Shown here: one piece after another, positions 1 to 4,514 of the stretch
Layout of the letters: each line of letters begins with the position of its first letter
Numbering within the stretch: position 1 is the first letter of the stretch
Assembly (NCBI GenBank): GCA_937927795.1
Contig: CALBSF010000003.1
Location: 1-7,568, forward strand
Origin: an uncultured Rickettsiales bacterium
GTDB taxonomy: Bacteria; Pseudomonadota; Alphaproteobacteria; Rickettsiales; UBA1997
Direction: 5' to 3'
DNA: 7,568 nucleotides
Notes under the pieces: model-generated
Told to the model about the DNA's origin: nothing
The model's input: only the letters and a program-made list of their open reading frames with translations
The model's database searches: none
Program-made: the position numbers and the translations under genes

Positions 1-120
1 ATGAATGTTTGGAAATAGTTTTGTGCTATCAATAGATTTAGAATTTGGTATATACTATAGAAATGGTTTTATCAGAGCAAAAGGTATCAACTGTTTAGGG
101 ATGTGCTATGGGTCTAAACC

Positions 121-202
121 CAAACTGTCATCTCGAGCGAAGCAAGAGATCTCTGGCGGATGAACTCATGAGATCTCTCGCTTCGCTCGAGATGACAGTT
201 TG
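121..202. repeat. Long palindromic (REP-like) repeat
   Basis: Left arm 121-152 and right arm 171-202 are reverse complements over 31 of 32 positions; the one mismatch is A144 against C179. The 18-nt loop is 153-170. The arm core is CTGTCATCTCGAGCGAAGC. I recognise this kind of sequence as a dispersed extragenic palindrome found in many copies in some bacterial genomes, but cannot count copies here. The near-perfect stem would make a very stable hairpin in RNA or single-stranded DNA. It sits next to another palindromic element (207-302), so this non-coding stretch has collected repeats. Positions 1-120 hold no gene I can support. Confidence 0.85.
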
Positions 203-206
203 AAAA

Positions 207-302
207 AATTGAAGGGGTCAGGTTCATTGTATAACATATAAGTTATCGATTTTAAGCCCATCTATTTTTATATGTCATACAATGAATCTGACCCCCTCAA
301 TT
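207..302. repeat. Palindromic MITE-like repeat, copy 1
   Basis: Terminal arms AATTGAAGGGGTCAG... (207 onward) and its near complement ending at 302 pair over about 32 nt with three mismatches. The asymmetric centre around TTATCGATTTTAAG shows the orientation. A second copy at 1665-1759 has the same orientation and differs at only about five positions plus a 1-nt indel. No ORF is encoded, so any transposase would have to act in trans. GGGGTCAGGTT-type ends are common on small palindromes mobilised by REP-associated (Y1/IS200-like) transposases, but that link is inference. The imperfect arms suggest this copy is older than copy 2. Confidence 0.85.
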
Positions 303-308
303 ATGTAG

Positions 309-354
309 TTGCATTTTATTCTGACTAATCTAAAATCTAACTTTAGATTAGTCA
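309..354 (+). promoter_or_regulatory. Putative promoter with overlapping 13-bp dyad, upstream of the ATPase gene
   Basis: A candidate -35 TTGCAT (309-314) lies 16 bp before a candidate -10 TAAAAT (331-336). A perfect 13-bp inverted repeat, TGACTAATCTAAA (322-334) against its complement (342-354) with a 7-nt loop, covers the -10 and the expected start point near 343. This could be an operator or a 5' hairpin. The -35 match is poor, so the promoter is only a candidate; the dyad itself is certain. Its presence argues that translation begins after it, at ATG 375, and not at TTG 309. Confidence 0.4.
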
Positions 355-374
355 AGATTAAATTATTAATAATT

Positions 375-1601
375 ATGCATATTAATCGTACCCTAAAATC
401 AGTAATTAAAAAAACCTCTAAAGACTTTCGTGTGTTATTGCTAACAGGTCCAAGACAGGTTGGAAAAACTACTTTATTAAAAGAAGCACAACCAAAAGGT
501 CGCTCTTATGTTACGCTGGATGATTTGAGTATGCGAGTGGCTGCAATCTCAGACCCAGCTGGATTTATTCAGCGCCTCAAGCTGCCTGTCTTAATTGATG
601 AAGTGCAATATGCTCCTGATCTTTTTTCTTATATAAAAATGACAGTTGATGAAAGAAAAGAGCGTGGGCTTTTTTGGCTTACTGGTTCTCAGCAATTTGA
701 TATGATGAAAAATGTTAATGAATCTTTAGCCGGACGCGTAGGAATTCTAAAATTACAAGGAATATCGTTAGCAGAAGAGCAGGGGCGTTTGATTAGCAAG
801 CCATTTTTACCTGATTTAAAAACTATTAAAGCGCGCCAGAAAAATGCAACCTCTTTAACCTTGCCGCAAATTTATCACAAAATTTGGCGCGGTTCATTTC
901 CTGATATTGTTAGTAATAACGCAAGAAATTGGGAGCAATTTTATGAGTCTTATGTTACCACTTACATTCAGCGCGATATTAGAGAATATTTAAGAATTTC
1001 TAATCAACTGCCTTTTTTTAGGTTTATGCAAATTGCTGCCGCAAGAACTGGTCAGCTTATAAACTATGCTGACATGGCGCGTGATGTTGGTGGCGGAGTT
1101 AGTGAGCCAACTATAAAAACATGGCTATCTGCTCTTCATGCTTCTGGAATCGTTTATTTATTACAGCCTTATTTTAACAATAAAACTAAACGCTTAATTC
1201 AGACTCCAAAACTTTATTTTATGGATACCGGGCTTTGTTCCTATCTTACTGGCTGGCTTAATTCTGATGTATTGGAGAGAGGCGCGATGTCTGGCGCGAT
1301 ACTAGAAACTTATGTCGTTTCGGAAATTGTCAAATCTTACATTCACCAAGGCCATAATCCGCATATTTATTTTTATCGCGATAAAGAAAAAAATGAGATC
1401 GACTTATTGATCGAATCTAATAATAAAATATATCCAATTGAGATTAAAAAAACGGCTTCAATTCAGAATTTAAAATTACCTAATTTTGCTGTTCTTGAGA
1501 AGTTGAAAGTAGATATTGGACATGGAGGAGTTGTTTGTTTTGTGGATTCGGTGATTCCTTTAGGGAAAGGTTTGGATGCTATTCCAGTAGGATGGATTTG
1601 A
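375..1601 (+). CDS. AAA_14/DUF4143 family ATPase, 408 aa
   Basis: The N-terminal P-loop ATPase domain has Walker A GPRQVGKTT (residues 25-33), Walker B LPVLIDEVQ with D75-E76, a sensor-type LTGSQQ (102-107) and the LAGR motif (118-121). The C-terminal DUF4143 part shows YIQRDI (197-202) and a PD-(D/E)XK-like arrangement: E341-I-D343, then E356-I-K358. This order and length are typical of the family, whose members are scattered as solitary, often horizontally acquired genes. Biochemical role is unknown; nucleic-acid binding or a nuclease-like fold is inference. I chose ATG 375 because the family starts just before the I-x-R segment; an in-frame TTG at 309 would place a promoter-like sequence and a 13-bp dyad inside the gene. 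No good Shine-Dalgarno sequence precedes 375. The gene stands alone between two direct copies of a palindromic repeat, with no partner on its strand. Confidence 0.9.
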   Translation: MHINRTLKSVIKKTSKDFRVLLLTGPRQVGKTTLLKEAQPKGRSYVTLDDLSMRVAAISDPAGFIQRLKLPVLIDEVQYAPDLFSYIKMTVDERKERGLFWLTGSQQFDMMKNVNESLAGRVGILKLQGISLAEEQGRLISKPFLPDLKTIKARQKNATSLTLPQIYHKIWRGSFPDIVSNNARNWEQFYESYVTTYIQRDIREYLRISNQLPFFRFMQIAAARTGQLINYADMARDVGGGVSEPTIKTWLSALHASGIVYLLQPYFNNKTKRLIQTPKLYFMDTGLCSYLTGWLNSDVLERGAMSGAILETYVVSEIVKSYIHQGHNPHIYFYRDKEKNEIDLLIESNNKIYPIEIKKTASIQNLKLPNFAVLEKLKVDIGHGGVVCFVDSVIPLGKGLDAIPVGWI

Positions 1602-1650
1602 TTTTTAGCCAATCATCACTACGAAATATAGCAAATAAACTATCTATTAA

Positions 1651-1759
1651 AATTGAAGGGGTCAGATTGAAGGGGTCAGGTTCATTGTATAACATATAAA
1701 TTATCGATTTTAAGTCCATCTTTTTTATATGTTATACAATGAACCTGACCCCTTCAATT
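1651..1759. repeat. Palindromic MITE-like repeat, copy 2, with duplicated tip
   Basis: Arms 1666-1700 and 1724-1758 are perfect 35-bp reverse complements around a 23-nt centre. The whole unit (1665-1759) is a second, same-orientation copy of the repeat at 207-302. Directly before it, 1651-1665 repeats the tip sequence AATTGAAGGGGTCAG, so the left end is present twice in tandem. The right end interrupts an Abi_2 gene. The perfect arms suggest a recent arrival. The RNA hairpin could also end or protect the ATPase transcript, whose stop codon is about 60 bp upstream with no other terminator visible in 1602-1650. Confidence 0.88.
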
Positions 1760-1995
1760 CTTCTATCAAAGTTATAAAGATTCATAACTTTAGTAAAGCG
1801 GATTCCTTTTTCAAATTGGTGAGTAGTATGATTGGCCTCAAATGGTAACCAATAGGCGCCAAGACGATAATAATTTATGTGGTGAAAATAAAAGCCTGCT
1901 GCCTCAATGTCACTGAAAATCATTCCTCGTGACTTCAAAAGATTAACTTGTTCTGCGGGAGATAGGGATGGTTTAGAAAATGGGATTTTTTGCAA
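1732..1995 (-). pseudogene. Abi_2-family (AbiD/AbiF-like) gene, 3'-truncated by a repeat
   Basis: The 87-residue product begins with MQKIPFSKPSLSPAEQ, followed by a LLKSRG segment, the conserved NYYRL (41-45) and the LYNFDRR motif (73-79). This is the N-terminal signature of the Abi_2 abortive-infection family, whose members usually run to about 300 residues. After FDRR the reading frame enters the palindromic repeat, so the last eight residues and the TAA stop (1732-1734) come from the repeat. About 200 residues, including the expected catalytic C-terminus, are absent, and I find no remnant of them left of the ATPase gene. The start is a TTG at 1993-1995; the same frame upstream has no better start and no clear Shine-Dalgarno. 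It is almost certainly inactive. Its promoter and a structured leader remain intact upstream. Confidence 0.8.
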
Positions 1996-2002
1996 GAGTG
2001 TT

Positions 2003-2068
2003 CTAAAAATAAAGTAACCCGCCAGTTTGAGGATAATCTTGCGATCATAGACTTAGCGGGTTTTGTTA
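2003..2068 (-). ncRNA. Structured leader RNA upstream of the Abi gene (AbiF-RNA-like candidate)
   Basis: Read on the minus strand, AACCCGC (2062-2056) pairs with GCGGGTT (2022-2016). A short internal ACT/AGT pairing and a possible inner GAT/ATC stem lie within the 33-nt interior. A T-rich tract (about 2013-2005) follows the closing stem, as at a weak intrinsic terminator. A strong promoter-like sequence lies just upstream (2075-2103), predicting a start near 2068. A structured RNA motif is known upstream of abiF genes, and AbiF is described as an RNA-linked toxin-antitoxin-type system. The position, size and structure here fit that, but I could not compare against the covariance model. Exact ends are estimates. 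Confidence 0.5.
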
Positions 2069-2074
2069 GTAATT

Positions 2075-2103
2075 AATATACTTATAGATACGCAAAAAGT
2101 CAA
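2075..2103 (-). promoter_or_regulatory. Sigma70-type promoter for the Abi leader RNA and Abi remnant
   Basis: On the minus strand, TTGACT (2103-2098) is followed by a 17-bp spacer and TATATT (2080-2075). Each hexamer matches five of six consensus bases. Transcription would begin near 2068, directly before the hairpin leader, and read into the truncated Abi gene. This is the best promoter match in the window. The neighbouring interval 2104-2180, between the promoter and the end of the 256-aa gene, holds no ORF; it has only an AT-rich weak stem. Confidence 0.6.
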
Positions 2104-2180
2104 TTACTATAAAATACAGAAAAGGCGCCAGGTCACTTTTCTTTCTAAAAAAAGAACAGAGTATAACCAGCGACTAGAGA

Positions 2181-2951
2181 TCATTTATGTTCACCAGGGG
2201 TCATAAACTGAGAACATGGTAAATTAAGTTTTTTGTTAATATCTCTTGTATCAATTTCTACGTATCTCCATCTATATTCATCTACTCCCGCTTTAAGTTT
2301 TATTTCTATTTTACAATCCATCTTCTCACCGTTTTTTGAGACTTCTAAAAACTTTTTTTCTTCACTCAGCTCAATTCTATTAAAATATTTATCAGAAATA
2401 AATAAAGCAGCTCTGTACTCATCTTGAGGTTTGAATTTGCTATGTTTTAAAAAAACCTCTTTCCATAGCTCATTAGAAATGTTTGTAGGATGGTTATGAA
2501 TATCGTAATACAAGACTTCTCCATGGCTAAACATTTTTCTTCCACCATGAATTACATCACCTTCTGGTGGCATAAAAAGTTTTTCAAAAAAATCAAATAT
2601 ATCAGAATTTAATACTACTGCATATCCTGAATCCTTTATTGGTCTCACATCGGATTTACTTAAACAAAAAACAAAATACTGTTTAAGAAAATTCTTATCT
2701 TGTTTTATATTACTACAGGACATGACAATTGGGGTATCTCCATTTTGAGGAATTAATGTAACCTTCATCATCTTATTCGGAAATGCTTCTGATTCTTCTT
2801 TTTTAAACCCTATAGAGCCCTCCATCTCATCTGCTCTACCTTCCTCATCCTCCATCTCAATATATTTCTTTAATTCATAAAATCTGAAAACGCCACCAGC
2901 TACTATTCTTGCTAAATTTTCACTAGGTAGCCATTTATATAAAGTTTTCAT
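2181..2951 (-). CDS. DUF2971-like protein of unknown function, 256 aa
   Basis: A soluble protein without signal peptide or membrane segment. Its layout recalls DUF2971: an N-terminal LYKWLPSENLARIVAGG stretch (residues 4-20), an acidic D-E-M-E-G-S motif (41-46, where the family has a N-D-P-x-E motif), a central VFCLSKSD strand (94-101), and FKPQDEYRAALF (173-184), which matches the family's late Glu-x-x-Arg-containing motif. Length also fits. I know of no established activity for the family. The ATG overlaps the stop of the upstream 226-aa gene as TGATG, there is no clear Shine-Dalgarno, and the two are therefore likely translationally coupled and made in matched amounts. As last gene of an HTH-controlled operon in a defence-rich region, an effector role is plausible but inferred. 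The family assignment is tentative. Confidence 0.75.
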   Translation of the reverse strand: MKTLYKWLPSENLARIVAGGVFRFYELKKYIEMEDEEGRADEMEGSIGFKKEESEAFPNKMMKVTLIPQNGDTPIVMSCSNIKQDKNFLKQYFVFCLSKSDVRPIKDSGYAVVLNSDIFDFFEKLFMPPEGDVIHGGRKMFSHGEVLYYDIHNHPTNISNELWKEVFLKHSKFKPQDEYRAALFISDKYFNRIELSEEKKFLEVSKNGEKMDCKIEIKLKAGVDEYRWRYVEIDTRDINKKLNLPCSQFMTPGEHK

Positions 2952-3631
2952 CAGTTAGAGGTTTTAAAAATTTCATTACACCAATCGTAAAAAGTTGGTC
3001 TTAGCCAGTCACCACCATCGTTAGCTACTTTTTGATATGGATCAAAATCACACAATAAAGGCAAGTGATTTTCTTCAATTTGTTTTGAAACAATTAGGCA
3101 AAGTTGTAAAGCTGATTGCGGTCTCTTCTCTTTTTGCATTTCTATTTTGCACAGCTCTTTTACCTTATCTCGCAACGGTCTATATTTTTGGTAAGAGTTG
3201 CTACCACCTTTCTTTTTTTCTGCTGTATATCTTGTATCATCTGAAATTCCTACTACATCTTCATCAACTTCTACATCCAAATACATCGCAGTCATATATC
3301 CCGACTCCGTCAATTTTAAGATTATAGTCTCATCACCCATGTGTTCATTTTTCAGTCCGGGGTAATAATGCCTCTGTTTTACGTATCTTCTAGAAAGACA
3401 TACTCTGATGGCACGATTTATAACGTCATCAGTCAGTTTTGACCGATCACGAAGATTTGTAAGTTCTTTTCCTTCAACAATTTCTTCTGGTTCAGAATTT
3501 AAAAAATACTTGGTAAATTTTGGAGAAAAATTAAAGTAAGATTGAGCTGTGTTTCCGCCACGCTGCTCCATTTCCTTTTGCATAAACTTTAGCAATTTCT
3601 CAACTGCCAACTCTATATTTGCGGCTTTCAT
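2951..3631 (-). CDS. Unrecognised protein, 226 aa, second gene of HTH operon
   Basis: I do not recognise a named family. A helical N-terminus (1-24) is followed by a middle part that could form a winged helix: a long helix LTDDVINRAIRVCLSRRYV (66-84), then a beta-hairpin-like TIILKLTESGYMTAMYLDVE (102-121). An acidic stretch V-E-V-D-E-D-V-V follows, then a basic linker E-K-K-K-G-G. The C-terminal third (about 148-223) is helical and ends in DWLRPTFYDWCNEIFK (208-223), a shape seen in small DNA-binding or adaptor domains. A DNA-binding or sensor role is therefore possible, but unproven. The start ATG at 3631 has a weak AAGAAG just upstream. It lies 35 bp after the HTH gene and overlaps the start of the 256-aa gene by one base, so the three genes form one transcription unit. 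Confidence 0.8.
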   Translation of the reverse strand: MKAANIELAVEKLLKFMQKEMEQRGGNTAQSYFNFSPKFTKYFLNSEPEEIVEGKELTNLRDRSKLTDDVINRAIRVCLSRRYVKQRHYYPGLKNEHMGDETIILKLTESGYMTAMYLDVEVDEDVVGISDDTRYTAEKKKGGSNSYQKYRPLRDKVKELCKIEMQKEKRPQSALQLCLIVSKQIEENHLPLLCDFDPYQKVANDGGDWLRPTFYDWCNEIFKTSN

Positions 3632-3666
3632 TACTTCTTTGATAATCGTTAAAAATTTCTGAAGAG

Positions 3667-3876
3667 TTAGTCTTTTTCTAGAAGTAACGAAGGCTTAATC
3701 TTCAGAGCATCTGCAATTTGACCCAGCACCAAGATGGTGGCATTGCGCTTTCCTCTTTCCAAACTGCTTATGTAAGTTCGGTGCAATCCCGACTCAAAAG
3801 CAAGTCCTTCCTGCGAGAGTTTTTTCTCCAAGCGATACTTTCTAATATTTTGTCCGACAAGTTTGCATAAATTCAT
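3667..3876 (-). CDS. Cro/CI-type HTH regulator resembling restriction-modification control (C) proteins, 69 aa
   Basis: A single small helix-turn-helix domain: helix 2 SQEGLAF (21-27), turn E-S-G-L, recognition helix HRTYISSLERGKRN (32-45), and a following helix LVLGQIADALKI (49-60). The GLHRTYISSLERGKRN signature and the size are those of C proteins, which bind dyads at their own promoter, first activating and then repressing a downstream operon. No methyltransferase or recognisable endonuclease follows; instead two unknown genes do, so the same timing logic may govern a different system. The ATG at 3874-3876 has AAGG touching it, too close for a normal Shine-Dalgarno, and the predicted leader is only about 17 nt; such short leaders are usual for C genes. 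Dyads suitable for autoregulation lie at 3897-3940. Confidence 0.9.
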   Translation of the reverse strand: MNLCKLVGQNIRKYRLEKKLSQEGLAFESGLHRTYISSLERGKRNATILVLGQIADALKIKPSLLLEKD

Positions 3877-3893
3877 CCTTGAATTTAAGCCAA

Positions 3894-3940
3894 TTGTAGA
3901 CTATAAATCTTCAGTCTATGAGTAACATTTGAAGATTTAT
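3894..3940. promoter_or_regulatory. Divergent promoter/operator with interlocked dyads (C-box candidate)
   Basis: TAGACT (3897-3902) and AGTCTA (3913-3918) form a dyad of the GACT...AGTC type known from C-protein operators. A second perfect 10-bp dyad, ATAAATCTTC (3903-3912) against GAAGATTTAT (3931-3940), is interlocked with it. Minus strand: a -10-like TATAGT (3905-3900) lies about 24 bp before the HTH start codon and has only a poor -35, as expected if an activator is needed. Plus strand: TTGTAG (3894-3899), 17 bp, TATGAG (3917-3922) could serve the lipoprotein gene. Both promoters would be covered by the dyads, so HTH binding could switch both directions. Promoter calls are weak; the dyads are exact. 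Confidence 0.5.
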
Positions 3941-3955
3941 TAAAAAGAAATAGCT

Positions 3956-4441
3956 ATGCAAAAAATATATCTGTCTTTACTTTTATTATTACTGAGTGGT
4001 TGCCTTAGCCTTGCAGTACAGGACATTACTGTCGAAGACGACAAATTCAAAAGTGAAACATTTATTTGTAGCCAAGCAATTAATGAGTACAACTCTACAC
4101 TTAGTTATAAAATCTGCCGTTATAAAAAAGCAGATGGAACCCACAAAGACTTTATATATGGGGCAGTCGAATATTCTGCACCAGTTCCGCTCGAATACAA
4201 GGAAGCGATTGACGTAAATAAGCAAAAACTCAAAGTAACATCAAAGGATGACAGACGTCTAGGGATAACTATCAATGAGTTTAGTGTTATGCTACCTGAA
4301 GGGTATATATATAAAAACGACGATATTGAAATCAAAATTTACGGCGTGAGTCATAATTCTATACTTAGGGTATCTATGCTTACTGTTATGGCATTAAGGG
4401 AGAAGATAAAAGAGGTAGAGGCAAATAAAGCCACGAAATAA
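3956..4441 (+). CDS. Predicted outer-membrane lipoprotein of unknown function, 161 aa
   Basis: Residues 1-15 form a short type II signal peptide: one lysine, then LSLLLLLL, ending in the lipobox L13-S14-G15-C16, so Cys16 should be lipidated. Residue +2 is Leu, not Asp, which by the enterobacterial rule favours outer-membrane sorting. The mature part contains two further cysteines (in FICSQA and YKICRYK) that could form a disulfide, several beta-strand-like segments, and a charged C-terminal helix MALREKIKEVEANKATK. I do not recognise the family. The start has a weak AAGAAA about 8 nt upstream. It is transcribed away from the HTH operon out of a shared 79-bp intergenic region and converges on the large STAND gene, whose stop is 73 bp beyond; no convincing terminator lies between. 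Co-regulation with the HTH operon is inferred from the shared operator. Confidence 0.8.
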   Translation: MQKIYLSLLLLLLSGCLSLAVQDITVEDDKFKSETFICSQAINEYNSTLSYKICRYKKADGTHKDFIYGAVEYSAPVPLEYKEAIDVNKQKLKVTSKDDRRLGITINEFSVMLPEGYIYKNDDIEIKIYGVSHNSILRVSMLTVMALREKIKEVEANKATK

Positions 4442-4514
4442 AATCACAACGATTCGAAAAAATCTTAAAATCGCAGATATACCAAAGATTAGCCCTCACG
4501 ATTACGTAACAAAG

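Noticed and set aside
37..60. -10-like TATACT near 51-56 as a promoter
   Set aside because: No acceptable -35 at 16-18 bp and no gene follows before the palindromes.
121..302. CRISPR array from repeated palindromes in the left part
   Set aside because: There are only single or paired long palindromes of two different families with no regular spacers.
309..374. N-terminal extension of the ATPase from TTG 309 (22 extra residues)
   Set aside because: It covers a promoter-like pair and a perfect 13-bp dyad, has no family resemblance, and begins at a rare start; ATG 375 fits the family N-terminus.
2118..2142. Possible terminator after the 256-aa gene (AGAAAAG/CTTTTCT stem on the minus strand)
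   Set aside because: The 7-bp stem is AT-rich with an 11-nt loop and only a broken T tract follows; too weak to call.
3037..3327. 96-codon plus-strand ORF with hydrophobic stretches, opposite the 226-aa gene
   Set aside because: The apparent membrane segments are the antisense of a Lys/Glu-rich coding region; typical shadow ORF.
3989..4335. Overlapping ORFs of 71-78 codons on both strands within the lipoprotein gene
   Set aside because: They lack family features or ribosome-binding sites and lie inside a gene with a clear signal peptide and lipobox.
4442..4514. Terminator between the convergent lipoprotein and STAND genes
   Set aside because: Only a 5-bp CGATT/AATCG stem with a long loop is visible; no T tract.
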